From NCBI GenBank assembly GCA_964539975.1, contig CAZIKK010000012.1:1-64000 (forward strand): 64,000 nucleotides of DNA, given 5' to 3'. The notes beneath the pieces were generated by a model. It worked only from the letters and a program-made list of their open reading frames with translations, was not told the origin of the DNA and ran no database searches. Source of the DNA: 38-11 sp964539975. GTDB taxonomy: Bacteria > Bacillota > Clostridia > Tissierellales > Dethiosulfatibacteraceae. Positions 42,508 through 51,616 of the stretch are shown one piece after another (the first letter of the stretch is position 1; each line of letters begins with the position of its first letter). The position numbers and the translations under genes were made by a program.

Positions 42508-43437
42508 ATGAACGACAAGTCGAAAATATATGTTGCAGGTCATAAAGGTATGGTGGGTTCTGCAATTTTGAGAAATCTGATAGCCTGTGGCTATTCAAAT
42601 ATTGTAAACAAGAATTCCAAAGAATTAGATCTAACCAGACAAACAGAAGTGGAATGCTTTTTCGAGACAGAAAGACCAGAGTTTGTTTTTCTAGCTGCTG
42701 CAAAAGTTGGAGGAATACAGGCAAACATCACCTATCCAGCAGAGTTCATCTATCAAAACTTGATGATAGAAGCAAATGTCATTCATTGTGCGTACAGATT
42801 TGGTGTGAAAAAACTGTTGTTTTTGGGTTCATCGTGCATCTACCCTAAATTATCCCATCAACCCATCAAAGAAGAGGACCTTATGACAGGTCCACTTGAG
42901 CCATCAAATGAGGCGTATGCCATATCAAAAATCGCAGGGATAGAACTGTGCAAATCTTATAGAAGGCAATACGGATGCAATTTTATCTCGGTCATGCCAA
43001 CCAATCTTTATGGATATTATGACAACTTTGATTTGGAAACAAGTCACGTGATACCGGCATTGCTTAGAAAGTTTCATGAGGCAAAAATAAATGGAGACAA
43101 AAAGGTTGAGATATGGGGAACGGGGACACCAAGAAGAGAATTCTTATTTGCGGATGACTTGGCAGATGCATGTATTTATTTAATGAGACATTATAATGGA
43201 GAGAAGCCTGTCAATATTGGCACAGGAAAGGACCTCACAATCAGAGAATTGGCCGAAAAAGTGAAGAGCGTGGTGGGTTATAAAGGACAAATCATCAATG
43301 ATGTTAGCAAACCCGATGGGACACTTAGAAAACAACTAGACATTGCTTTTTTAAAGACTTTGGGCTGGCAGCATCGTATTGAGTTGGAAGAAGGACTGGA
43401 AAAGCTGTATCAATGGTATGTTCAAAGACAAGATTAA
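42508..43437 (+). CDS. fcl: GDP-L-fucose synthase
   Basis: The product has 309 residues from ATG 42508, with AAGGAG at 42493-42498 (earlier in-frame starts at 42484 and 42487 have only a crowded site). It is an SDR with GHKGMVGSAI, SSCIYPK and YxxxK (YAISK), plus the NLYGYYDNFD loop of GDP-fucose synthases (GMER/WcaG). It epimerises at C3/C5 and reduces at C4 to complete GDP-L-fucose. Confidence 0.94.
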   Translation: MNDKSKIYVAGHKGMVGSAILRNLIACGYSNIVNKNSKELDLTRQTEVECFFETERPEFVFLAAAKVGGIQANITYPAEFIYQNLMIEANVIHCAYRFGVKKLLFLGSSCIYPKLSHQPIKEEDLMTGPLEPSNEAYAISKIAGIELCKSYRRQYGCNFISVMPTNLYGYYDNFDLETSHVIPALLRKFHEAKINGDKKVEIWGTGTPRREFLFADDLADACIYLMRHYNGEKPVNIGTGKDLTIRELAEKVKSVVGYKGQIINDVSKPDGTLRKQLDIAFLKTLGWQHRIELEEGLEKLYQWYVQRQD

Positions 43438-43467
43438 CCTAAACCAGAAAAGGCAGGATAGATTATA

Positions 43468-44442
43468 ATGGACAGATTGGTATCTGTAATTATGAGCGTG
43501 TACAACGAAAGATTCGAATGGTTGGAAAAGTGTGTCCATTCGATCTTGAACCAAACACATAATCATTTGGAGTTTATCATCGTTTTGGATGATCCCGACA
43601 ACCATGTCCTTAAAACAGGGTTACAATGTATCGCAAGAGAAGATGAGAGAATCAAATTGATAGAAAATGAAAAAAACTTAGGTTCTGCAGCAAGCGCAAA
43701 TGTGGCATTGAAATCTGCCAAGGGTTATTATATTGCAAAGATGGATGCAGACGATGTGCCAGTACGGAATCGACTGGAAATCCAAAAGCAATACTTGGAA
43801 AGAAACAACCTTGACTTTGTGTTTTCAGGGATGGCAGTCATAAATGAAGAAGGGAAGCATTTATATTTCACAGACTTAGAAGAATTGGACCATGAAAGAA
43901 CCAAGCAGATTCTTGAGATCGCCAGTATTGCCAACCATCCCACGTGGTTTCTAAAAAAAAGCGTGCTAGATAGCATGGGGGGCTATAGAGAAATAGATTA
44001 TTGCGAAGATTATGATGTGGTATTAAGGGCTATGAAAAAAGGATATCGGATCGGCAAAATGCCAGGACATGTGGTGGCCTATAGGATGAGAGAGAACAGC
44101 ATTTCAAGGACATACGGTTTGAAACAATTCTTATATGCCAAGAGCATTTTAGAGGCTTACCATAAAGGAAGCCTGTTTAATGACGAGATCATTCCCCAAA
44201 TTATGCAATTGGGATCCATTGAAGGGACGCAAATAGAAGCTAAAAAATTTGCAAAAGCTGAACAATTATACAATCAAGGCATTATCAATCTGAAAAACAA
44301 GAGAAAGGTATGGGGGAGCATCCAATTAATCAAAAGCCTTGGTAGAAGCAAGTACTTTCGCCAGAAATTCAGTAAATTGATTCAATACAAAAAACAAAAG
44401 GGACGGTTCCGTTTGTTTTTTGAAAATAAACGGGAACCCTGA
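43468..44442 (+). CDS. Family 2 glycosyltransferase with a repeat-altered C-terminus
   Basis: The product has 324 residues, GT-A fold. VSVIMSVYNERFEWLEKCVHSILNQT at the start, the metal-binding DxD as KMDADD (about residue 92), and the acceptor EDYDVVLR motif (about residue 180). The last 18 or so residues are encoded by the degenerate repeat R7, read in a different frame from the galE case. The catalytic domain is intact. Confidence 0.9.
   Translation: MDRLVSVIMSVYNERFEWLEKCVHSILNQTHNHLEFIIVLDDPDNHVLKTGLQCIAREDERIKLIENEKNLGSAASANVALKSAKGYYIAKMDADDVPVRNRLEIQKQYLERNNLDFVFSGMAVINEEGKHLYFTDLEELDHERTKQILEIASIANHPTWFLKKSVLDSMGGYREIDYCEDYDVVLRAMKKGYRIGKMPGHVVAYRMRENSISRTYGLKQFLYAKSILEAYHKGSLFNDEIIPQIMQLGSIEGTQIEAKKFAKAEQLYNQGIINLKNKRKVWGSIQLIKSLGRSKYFRQKFSKLIQYKKQKGRFRLFFENKREP
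44387..44422 (+). repeat. Palindromic repeat copy R7 (degenerate), inside the GT2 3' end
   Basis: Forward orientation. The right arm reads ccgtttgt instead of ccttttgt, which breaks one pair. This is the only clearly mismatched stem of the family, and also one of only two copies lying inside a coding sequence. Confidence 0.88.
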
Positions 44443-44455
44443 AAACCTGTTTTAT

Positions 44456-44463
44456 GGTATAAT
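44456..44463 (+). promoter_or_regulatory. -10 element before the ketopantoate reductase-like gene
   Basis: TGGTATAAT ending at 44463, of the same extended -10 type as four other promoters here. No convincing -35. It would give the last two genes of the cluster their own start. Confidence 0.5.
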
Positions 44464-44500
44464 CTGTTTTACAGATTGAGAAAACAAAGGAGGTTATCAT

Positions 44501-45424
44501 TTGGGAATAGATAAAATTGGCATTGTTGGCATGGGCTCTTTGGGCATGTTGTTTGGTAGTTTGTTGGTAGATGCATTGGGGCAAGATGCAGTGATATTCA
44601 TCATGGATCAAGAACGGAAAAACAAGTATAACGGCATCATTCGAAAGGTGAATGGGAAACCCTATCCATTTCAAATAGTGTCATGTCAGGACCCAAAGAT
44701 TCTGGTGGATGTATTAATATTTGCTGTGAAAGGAACTGGATTAAATGATGCCATGGCATTGGCCAAAAACTGGGTAGGAGAGAAAACCACATTGATTTCT
44801 CTTTTGAATGGCATCACCAGTGAACAAGTAATTGGAGAACAATTTGGACATAACAAAGTGCTCTATGCGGTGGCTGAGGGCATGGATCCAGTCATTATTG
44901 GAGAGGACATGACCTATACCAACAGCGGCTATTTGCGGATTGGGACCGACACTTTGGAAAATGGCAAGAAAGAGCGACTGGATCAGTTGTTGGCGCTATT
45001 TGAAAGCATAGGCTTTCCTTATAAAAAAGAAGAAGACGTCAGACATCGCTTGTGGAGCAAGTTCATGTTGAATGTAGGAGTGAACCAAGTGGTGATGGTT
45101 TATGAAGGAACTTATGGAACCATTCAAAAAACAGGTGAAGCAAGAGATCTTATGATAGAAGCCATGAAAGAAGTTATTCCATTGGCTCAAAAAGAGGGAG
45201 TGGCCATCAATGAACAAGACTTGTGGTTTTATGTGGAATTGGTGGATACTTTAAATCCTCAAGGAATGCCATCCATGCGCCAAGACAGTCTTTATGGCAA
45301 AAAAACGGAAGTAGAGATGTTTTCTGGGAAGGTGTTGGAACTTGGGGAAAAACACGGTATGGCAACACCAATAAACTCAAAAATTTATGAGAAAATAAAT
45401 AAGATGGAGCGATTAATACAATGA
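44501..45424 (+). CDS. Ketopantoate reductase (ApbA/PanE) family protein
   Basis: The product has 307 residues from a TTG start seven bases after AAAGGAGG. NADP motif GMGSLGMLFG, then the two-domain pattern of 2-dehydropantoate 2-reductases, with LLNGITSEQVI and, in the C-terminal domain, KFMLNVGVNQVV and a late SMRQDSLYGKKTEVEMFSG segment containing the conserved Ser/Asp/Glu residues. It may serve pantothenate synthesis or reduce another 2-oxoacid. Its link to the polysaccharide cluster is only positional. It overlaps the next gene by 4 nt. Confidence 0.85.
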   Translation: MGIDKIGIVGMGSLGMLFGSLLVDALGQDAVIFIMDQERKNKYNGIIRKVNGKPYPFQIVSCQDPKILVDVLIFAVKGTGLNDAMALAKNWVGEKTTLISLLNGITSEQVIGEQFGHNKVLYAVAEGMDPVIIGEDMTYTNSGYLRIGTDTLENGKKERLDQLLALFESIGFPYKKEEDVRHRLWSKFMLNVGVNQVVMVYEGTYGTIQKTGEARDLMIEAMKEVIPLAQKEGVAINEQDLWFYVELVDTLNPQGMPSMRQDSLYGKKTEVEMFSGKVLELGEKHGMATPINSKIYEKINKMERLIQ

Positions 45425-46587
45425 AGATCACAGTAGTAGGAGCAGGATATGTGGGACTAGCTAATGGCGTCTTGCTTTCACAAAAAAACCAGGTGACCTT
45501 ATTGGAAATCGATCCTGACAAAGTCAAGAAGATCAACCATCGCATATCTCCTATTGAGGATCCTGACATAGAAGATTTCCTAAAAACAAAGGCTTTGAAA
45601 TTAAAGGCAACGACCCATTCAGAAGAAGCTTTTGAGAACGCTGATTATGTGATCATTGCCACGCCAACGGATTACGATACAAAGAGTCAACATTTTGATA
45701 CAACCGCAGTAGCCTCTGTCATCCGACAAGTGTCAAAAGTGAACCCAGAAGGGCTCATGGTAATTAAATCAACATTGCCAGTGGGGTTCACTGAAAAAGC
45801 CAAGAAACAATATCACACAGACAACATCATCTACATGCCAGAATTTTTGAGAGAAGGAAAAGCCTTGTCTGACAACTTGCATCCATGGCGGATTGTGGTA
45901 GGTGAAAAATCAAAACGAGCTAGAGCGTTGGCACAATTATGGATAGAAGGGGCGATCAAGGAAGAAATCTCAACCTTGTATGTCAACTCAAGGGAAGCAG
46001 AAGCCATTAAACTGTTCGCTAACGCATACCTTGCTTTGAGAGTAGCCTTTTTCAATGAATTGGACGGATATGCTGAAATCAATGGATTGGACACCAGACA
46101 AATCATTGACGGCATAGGCTTGGATCCTCGCATTGGGAACCATTATAACAACCCTTCGTTTGGGTATGGAGGCTATTGCTTGCCAAAGGATACGCAGCAA
46201 TTGTTGACAAATTTCAAAGGCACACCTCAGAAGATCATGACGGCCATTGTGGAAGCAAATTCATGCAGAAAAGACCATATAGCAGATAGAATTCTCGAAA
46301 AAAACCCCAAAACTGTTGGCATTTACAGATTGACAGCAAAAGCAAGATCGGACAATATGAGGTGTGGCGCCATACAAGGCGTGATGAACCGCATTCAGTC
46401 CAAGGGAGTGGAAGTAGTGGTTTATGAACCTGATTTGACAGAGCAAACCTTTAATCAGGCCAGGGTGATCCCCACATTCCATGAGTTTCAATCCATCTCA
46501 GATGTGATTGTGGCCAATCGATGGGCAGAAGAGTTAGTGGCATGCCAACACAAAGTATATACCAGAGATTTGTTCAACATCAACTAA
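45421..46587 (+). CDS. ugd: UDP-glucose/nucleotide-sugar 6-dehydrogenase
   Basis: The product has 388 residues. NAD motif GAGYVGLANG, STLPVGFT, the central YMPEFLREGKAL, and catalytic C253 in GGYCLPKDTQQL. The length and motifs match short-form UDP-glucose dehydrogenases. It would make UDP-glucuronate, the substrate of the UXS-like enzyme encoded at 36177. It is coupled to the reductase upstream by ATGA. Repeat R8 begins at its stop codon. Confidence 0.91.
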   Translation: MKITVVGAGYVGLANGVLLSQKNQVTLLEIDPDKVKKINHRISPIEDPDIEDFLKTKALKLKATTHSEEAFENADYVIIATPTDYDTKSQHFDTTAVASVIRQVSKVNPEGLMVIKSTLPVGFTEKAKKQYHTDNIIYMPEFLREGKALSDNLHPWRIVVGEKSKRARALAQLWIEGAIKEEISTLYVNSREAEAIKLFANAYLALRVAFFNELDGYAEINGLDTRQIIDGIGLDPRIGNHYNNPSFGYGGYCLPKDTQQLLTNFKGTPQKIMTAIVEANSCRKDHIADRILEKNPKTVGIYRLTAKARSDNMRCGAIQGVMNRIQSKGVEVVVYEPDLTEQTFNQARVIPTFHEFQSISDVIVANRWAEELVACQHKVYTRDLFNIN

Positions 46588-46618
46588 CAAAAAACAAAAG
46601 GGACGGTTCCTTTTGTTT
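46585..46618 (+). repeat. Palindromic repeat copy R8
   Basis: Forward orientation. The TAA stop of ugd is its first codon (taacaaaaaac). The right outer arm is shortened to gttt. Confidence 0.92.
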
Positions 46619-46652
46619 GGAGCCAAGTTTCATTTGAAAGATGGAGGGAAAA

Positions 46653-48539
46653 ATGGAAAAATCCACAAGAATAAACCCATTCACGCCCATACAGTTGGGC
46701 CATTTAACGCTGAAAAACAGGGTGATTTTCCCAGCGATGTGCAATTACTACAGCGATGAGGAAGGTTTTGTCACCCGACAGTTAGAAGCTTTTGTTCAAG
46801 CAAGAGCCAAGGGAGGAACCAGTCTTTTTATTCTTCCAGGAAGCCCTCATGGCAAACCAAGTGCTGCCAGACCTGCTCTTTCAGATGAGAAATATTTAGA
46901 TGGCTGGCGACGTCTTGGAGACATTTGCCATGCTGAGGATTGTAAGCTTTTTGTTCAGTTGCACCCAGCCAAACATCAAGCAGGAAGAGATCCTAATTTG
47001 ATGTTGCCAGACCACATGCTTGTAGAAGTGATAGAGGAGTTGGTAGAAAGCTATGCCCAAGGCGCATTGCGAGTGAAAAAAGCCAACTTGGATGGGGTTG
47101 AGATCCATGGTGCTCATGCCCATGAAGTGGCTCAATTCATGTCACCTTATTACAATCACCGTGAAGATAGCTATGGTGGCAGTCCTGAAAAAAGAGCGTT
47201 TTTCCCCAGTCAGATTGTTAGCAGAATTAAAGAAATATGCGGCGATGATTTTCCCGTAATTTTCAAAATCAGTTCTTCTGAAATGATTTCGGGAGGAAGA
47301 GAGATCGATGAAACGGTTCAAATCTGCCAAGTTCTTGAAAAGGCTGGTGTGGATGCTTTTGACGTATCCGTTGCCATGCCTGAATCCGAAGCTTATATTT
47401 CTGGACCAATGGATTTGCCTGATGCGTTCAACCTTTCTCATATTTACCAGGTGAAGCAATCTGTCCATGTGCCCGTTATTGCCATCAATCGAATCAACAC
47501 ACCTGAATTGGCAGAGAAAATTTTGGCTGAAGAAAAAGCGGACATCGTGGCAATCGGAAGAGGACAATTAGCCGACCCCGATTTTGTGAATAAGATGATC
47601 TCAGGAGAACCCATCAATTATTGCGTGGGGTGCAATCAAGGATGCCGAGCTTCTATAACAAAAAAATCCATCTTCTGCATGCAAAACCCTGTAACGGGAA
47701 GAGAAAGCACGCTGACCTATCAGCCAGTGTCAGACCAGGAAAAACCGAAAAAAATCCTAGTTGCCGGTGGTGGTCCTTCAGGGCTAGAAGCAGCCCTTGT
47801 TTTGGCAAAGCGGGGTTACCAACCTATCCTTTGTGAAAGAAGTGATAAATTGGGAGGCTTGATCAATTATGCCGTATTGCCTCCACATAAAGCCTCTATG
47901 ACCCGAGTGGTAGATTATCGGAAAAAGATGCTCGAAAAATATGGCGTGGAAGTGAGACTTGGTTGCACGGTGACGCCTGAGTTGGTGGATATAGAACAAG
48001 TAGAGCATGTGATTGTAGCCACAGGCAGCCTCTCTCAAATTCCACCTATACCAGGTATTCATCAATCAAATAGCTACACCATAGATGAGATTTTTAATAA
48101 CAGCCCATTCACAGGAAAACACATCGCCGTTATAGGCGGAGGATTGAACGGATGTGAAGTTGCCGAGTATCTGGTAGCAAATGGAAACACCGCAACCGTG
48201 ATAGAAATGGAAGAATCTGTAGCCACAGGCTTGAATAAGAACAGACGTTATTTTCTCATAAAAAGACTGAAAGAAGCCAAGGTAGAGATTCATGTCAATA
48301 CGAAAGTAAAATCGATTGCGTTGCCAGACATACAAGTTGAAACAGAAAACCAAATCCAAACACTATCAGGATTCGATGGCGTGGTTGTGGCTACAGGCCG
48401 AAAGCCCAACCAACAGTTGGCAGAAGCGATAGAAAAACACAATCCTAAAGTGAACGTTCATGTGGTGGGAGATGCTAAAACTGTAGGAATGGCATTGGAT
48501 GCCATATGGGATGGGGCCACTTTGGGGGCAAACATTTAG
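46653..48539 (+). CDS. Old-yellow-enzyme-type flavoprotein (2,4-dienoyl-CoA reductase/NADH:flavin oxidoreductase)
   Basis: The product has 628 residues from ATG 46653 (GGAGGG upstream). An N-terminal FMN TIM barrel (about 5-320), with FPAMCNYYSDEEG and the active-site-side GVEIHGAHAHEVAQFMSPYYNHREDSYGG, is followed by a [4Fe-4S] site (C324, C327, C331, C342) and a C-terminal FAD/NAD two-dinucleotide domain (VAGGGPSGLEAAL near 370, VIGGGLNGCEVA near 490). This is the 2,4-dienoyl-CoA reductase/trimethylamine dehydrogenase architecture. In anaerobes such enzymes reduce enoates or dienoyl-CoA. The substrate is uncertain. Confidence 0.9.
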   Translation: MEKSTRINPFTPIQLGHLTLKNRVIFPAMCNYYSDEEGFVTRQLEAFVQARAKGGTSLFILPGSPHGKPSAARPALSDEKYLDGWRRLGDICHAEDCKLFVQLHPAKHQAGRDPNLMLPDHMLVEVIEELVESYAQGALRVKKANLDGVEIHGAHAHEVAQFMSPYYNHREDSYGGSPEKRAFFPSQIVSRIKEICGDDFPVIFKISSSEMISGGREIDETVQICQVLEKAGVDAFDVSVAMPESEAYISGPMDLPDAFNLSHIYQVKQSVHVPVIAINRINTPELAEKILAEEKADIVAIGRGQLADPDFVNKMISGEPINYCVGCNQGCRASITKKSIFCMQNPVTGRESTLTYQPVSDQEKPKKILVAGGGPSGLEAALVLAKRGYQPILCERSDKLGGLINYAVLPPHKASMTRVVDYRKKMLEKYGVEVRLGCTVTPELVDIEQVEHVIVATGSLSQIPPIPGIHQSNSYTIDEIFNNSPFTGKHIAVIGGGLNGCEVAEYLVANGNTATVIEMEESVATGLNKNRRYFLIKRLKEAKVEIHVNTKVKSIALPDIQVETENQIQTLSGFDGVVVATGRKPNQQLAEAIEKHNPKVNVHVVGDAKTVGMALDAIWDGATLGANI

Positions 48540-48547
48540 CAAAAAAA

Positions 48548-48587
48548 CACAAAAAAACAAAAGGGACGGTTCCTTTTGTTTTTTGTG
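48548..48587 (+). repeat. Palindromic repeat copy R9
   Basis: Forward orientation, 8 nt after the stop of the flavoprotein gene. Arms cacaaaaaaac/gttttttgtg, with one extra A in the left arm. Confidence 0.92.
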
Positions 48588-48614
48588 ACATTTAATTTGG
48601 AAATGGAGGTATGT

Positions 48615-49103
48615 ATGAAAGAGTCTATGGAAACATGCACGCAAAAAGTGGTCATTAGCAATTTGATGCAACCACAAAACTCAAATACTTATGGCAATAT
48701 CCATGGCGGTGAGATCATGAAGATGATGGACAATGCAGCTGGAATTGTAGCCCGGCGCCATGCAAGGACAAACATTGCCACAGCACGAGTGGATGAAATG
48801 GAATTTTATTTACCCATCCATATTGGAGATTTGGTCATTTGTGAAGGAAAGCTAACCTTTGTTGGGAAGCATTCCATGGAAATACAGGTGACTGTATATG
48901 TAGATGATCTTGTTAAGGACAGCCCTGTGAAAGTGGCTTTGACTTCATACTTTACACTGGTGGCCATTGACAAAGATGGGCGTCCAACACCTGTACCACC
49001 TCTCGAAGTAGTGACGGAAGAAGACAAGCGGTTATATGAGGAGGGAAAAGCCCGTTATTTGGCGTACAAAGCCAAACGAAAAAAGAAGCAACAAGACGAA
49101 TAG
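48615..49103 (+). CDS. Hotdog-fold acyl-CoA thioesterase
   Basis: The product has 162 residues from ATG 48615, behind GGAGG at 48605-48609 (a longer frame from 48576 would start inside repeat R9). It has the YciA/BACH pattern: NTYGNIHGGEIMKMMDNAAGIVARRHA with the catalytic-loop residues, then DEMEFYLPIHIGDLV. It hydrolyses acyl-CoA. A basic, lysine-rich tail ends the protein. Confidence 0.88.
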   Translation: MKESMETCTQKVVISNLMQPQNSNTYGNIHGGEIMKMMDNAAGIVARRHARTNIATARVDEMEFYLPIHIGDLVICEGKLTFVGKHSMEIQVTVYVDDLVKDSPVKVALTSYFTLVAIDKDGRPTPVPPLEVVTEEDKRLYEEGKARYLAYKAKRKKKQQDE

Positions 49104-49163
49104 AGACATTTTAGATTGGTAATCTTGAACAACCCAGACACCTAGAGCATAGGAGGTGTTTGC

Positions 49164-49895
49164 ATGATAAAAAATGGTATCATCATCTACCAAGAAATGA
49201 TGGGAATTCCTGTGGAGACAGATTTGATCGAACCTATCGGGAAAAGAAACGTCCGTACTCTTAAACCGATGACTCCAAAAGGCATTACCTTGCATAACAC
49301 AGGCAATCTAGACAAAACAGCAGGTGCCCGCCAACACGGTGATTATTTGCAAAAACTGGAAGAAGCGGATGAGGTGTATAAGAGCTGGCATATCACAGTC
49401 AGTCATGACAGAATAGTCCAACATCTGCCTTTGACAGAGCAAGCGTACCATGCGGGTGACGGTGATAAGGGCTTTGGCAATGCCAGCACCATCGCTATAG
49501 AAATCACAGAAAATGCTGCTTATCATTTGGCAGAGAGCAATGGCATTTATTTAGTAGTGGCCCTGATGTGTCACTATGGTTTTGATAAGGCTCAAGTCCA
49601 ACCTCACAGACGTTACAGCAGAGAAAGAAAACTGTGTCCCAGTCGAATCTTGCACAGCCAGAAAACATGGGAGACAGATTGGGAGCAATTTATGGATGAA
49701 AAGATTTTGCCTTTGCTGAAAGACAACAAAGATGAAACTTTTATGGATTTGGGCGCAGTTCCTGATTGGGGGAAAGCAACAGTAGAAAAACTGGTGAACA
49801 AAGGATATTTAAAAGGAAAAGGAGAAACCCTGGAGTTATCAGAGGATATGGTCAGACTCTTGGTGATTCATGACAGAGCTGGTCTGTATGAATGA
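49164..49895 (+). CDS. N-acetylmuramoyl-L-alanine amidase-like protein (Amidase_2/PGRP fold)
   Basis: The product has 243 residues. Zinc ligands are visible in LHNTGN and in the later PHRRYSRERKLCPSRI, with the middle YHAGDGDKGFGNASTIAIEI typical of T7-lysozyme/XlyA-like amidases. There is no signal peptide, so it may act after lysis or be a prophage relic. The C-terminal 45 residues (about 195-243) form a small helical module of the kind seen in wall-binding tails. Its SD lies in a weak hairpin (acacct 49138-49143 with aggtgt 49154-49159). No holin or other phage genes are nearby. Confidence 0.87.
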   Translation: MIKNGIIIYQEMMGIPVETDLIEPIGKRNVRTLKPMTPKGITLHNTGNLDKTAGARQHGDYLQKLEEADEVYKSWHITVSHDRIVQHLPLTEQAYHAGDGDKGFGNASTIAIEITENAAYHLAESNGIYLVVALMCHYGFDKAQVQPHRRYSRERKLCPSRILHSQKTWETDWEQFMDEKILPLLKDNKDETFMDLGAVPDWGKATVEKLVNKGYLKGKGETLELSEDMVRLLVIHDRAGLYE

Positions 49896-49937
49896 TTGAA
49901 AATGGAACGAGAAGCCGAAAGAATGAGGTGAATCAAC

Positions 49938-50537
49938 ATGTATTTTGAGTATGGGCAAGAAGTGATGGATTACTTGACGGAAAGAGATCCTGTGTTGGGG
50001 GAGGCCATCAGAGAAATTGGGCCTATCCAACGAAAAGTGATGCCAGATTTATTCAAAGGGTTGGTCAGAAACATTATCGGACAGCAAATCGCAAGCAAAG
50101 CTGCGGCTACTGTTTGGGATAGATTCCAAAACCATGTGGAAGAAGTCATACCTGAAAAAGTGGCAAAGTTGGAGTTGGAAGAGATTCAGCAATTAGGTAT
50201 GTCTATGAGAAAAGCCACCTATATTCACGGAATAGCCAAAGAGATAGACCGAGGCGAATTGGACTTGAAAGAACTTTCAAAACTACCAGACGAAGCAGTA
50301 GTGAAAGCGCTTCAATCGTTGCCTGGCATCGGCATTTGGACAGCTGAAATGTTGATGATTTTCTCCATGCAACGATTAGATGTATTGAGTTGGGGAGATT
50401 TGGGCATTAAAAGAGGCATGATGCGGTTGTATGGTCTTGAAACATTGGATCGAAAAACGTTCGAGTTTTATCGGAGCCTCTATTCCCCCTATGGCAGTGT
50501 GGCCGCTTTGTACCTATGGGAGTTGTCAGCCGATTAG
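49938..50537 (+). CDS. HhH-GPD DNA glycosylase (3-methyladenine glycosylase II type)
   Basis: The product has 199 residues. It has a helix-hairpin-helix LPGIGIWTAEMLMI (about 130-143) and the downstream catalytic aspartate in SWGDLGIKRGM (about D155). The NIIGQQIASKAA region is typical of AlkA. It lacks the N-terminal beta domain of E. coli AlkA, so it is the compact form common in Bacillota. It excises alkylated bases. There is no iron-sulfur motif at the end, unlike Nth or MutY. Confidence 0.89.
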   Translation: MYFEYGQEVMDYLTERDPVLGEAIREIGPIQRKVMPDLFKGLVRNIIGQQIASKAAATVWDRFQNHVEEVIPEKVAKLELEEIQQLGMSMRKATYIHGIAKEIDRGELDLKELSKLPDEAVVKALQSLPGIGIWTAEMLMIFSMQRLDVLSWGDLGIKRGMMRLYGLETLDRKTFEFYRSLYSPYGSVAALYLWELSAD

Positions 50538-50639
50538 TGCTCGTATTCAAATTCCGGTACCGATAGTAGCATTTACCCATTTAGGAAAGTGGATGATGTG
50601 AACAAAAAGGAAAAACAAAGACCATTTTAGGAGGACTTT

Positions 50640-51548
50640 ATGGAAAAGATACCGTTAATCATTGATTGTGATCCAGGAGTAGATGATGCGTATGCCATTA
50701 TTCTAGCCAACCATATACAACGCCTAGATGTTTTGGCTGTCACCACAGTATCCGGAAATGTGGACATTGAGTTAACCACAAAAAATGCATTGATGTTGAC
50801 AGATTTTCTTGGGATGACTTGTGTTGTCGCAAAAGGGGAGGAAAGACCTCTGGTGAAGGAAAACAAAATGGCTTACAGCACCCATGGATCCGATGGGATA
50901 GGAGGCGCAACATCTCTTTTTCCACCGCAATCAGCTAAGAAATTGGATCAAGACAGGGCATTGAAAGTTTTGAAAGACACATTGATGAACGCACCTCAAA
51001 AAGTGGCGATTGCTGCCATCGGTCCTCTAACCAACATCGCATTATTGTTGAAAGTTTATCCGGAAGTAAAAGAAAAAATCAAAGTGATCAGTATTATGGG
51101 CGGCGCGATCAATCACGGCAACGTGACCCCTTGCTCAGAGTTCAATTTCCATGTGGATCCAGAAGCCGCAAGCATTGTTTTAAATAGTGGTGTTCCCATT
51201 ATTCTGTCGGGCATTCACTTGACCATAAAGGCTACTTTGACAGAGTCTGACATAAAAATCATTCAAAATTCGGGGACAAAATTATCTAAAATAGTTGTTC
51301 AAATGATAGGAGCATACACTTCTAAAGATACCGCTTTTCATGATCCTTGTGCCATTTTGGCCTTGTCTCATCCAGAATTGTTTAAAGGAGAAGATTTGCA
51401 TGTCCAAGTTGACACGAGAGAGGGTATTACAAGAGGCATGAGTTATGCTGAATATCGACGAAAGCATCAAAAAAAGTCCAATTGTCACGTGCTCAATGAG
51501 ATAGACTTAGAAGCTTTTAGAAAAATGATGGTCGGCTGTTTTTCATGA
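50640..51548 (+). CDS. Inosine/uridine-preferring nucleoside hydrolase
   Basis: The product has 302 residues. The calcium-binding DCDPGVDDAYA motif begins at residue 9. VTTVSGNVDIELTTKNAL and the C-terminal HDPCAILAL match the IU-nucleoside hydrolase family. It releases the base from ribonucleosides for salvage. SD AGGAGG. It is followed by a strong bidirectional terminator. Confidence 0.92.
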   Translation: MEKIPLIIDCDPGVDDAYAIILANHIQRLDVLAVTTVSGNVDIELTTKNALMLTDFLGMTCVVAKGEERPLVKENKMAYSTHGSDGIGGATSLFPPQSAKKLDQDRALKVLKDTLMNAPQKVAIAAIGPLTNIALLLKVYPEVKEKIKVISIMGGAINHGNVTPCSEFNFHVDPEAASIVLNSGVPIILSGIHLTIKATLTESDIKIIQNSGTKLSKIVVQMIGAYTSKDTAFHDPCAILALSHPELFKGEDLHVQVDTREGITRGMSYAEYRRKHQKKSNCHVLNEIDLEAFRKMMVGCFS

Positions 51549-51570
51549 CATATTTATCCAATTAAAAATT

Positions 51571-51606
51571 AAAGCAAGCAGGAGCTAAAAGACTCCTGCT
51601 TGCTTT
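51571..51606. terminator. Bidirectional terminator between convergent operons
   Basis: A 14-bp perfect stem (51571-51584 with 51593-51606) with an 8-nt loop and A/T-rich flanks, between the nucleoside hydrolase gene (+) and the ato operon (-). Confidence 0.92.
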
Positions 51607-51616
51607 AGGGATTCTT

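Noticed and set aside
48576..48614. Longer N-terminus for the thioesterase, starting inside repeat R9
   Set aside because: GGAGG at 48605-48609 places the start at 48615, and the extra residues would be encoded by the repeat.
49164..49895. Prophage remnant centred on the amidase gene
   Set aside because: No holin, integrase, structural genes or attachment repeats nearby; neighbours are ordinary metabolic and repair genes.
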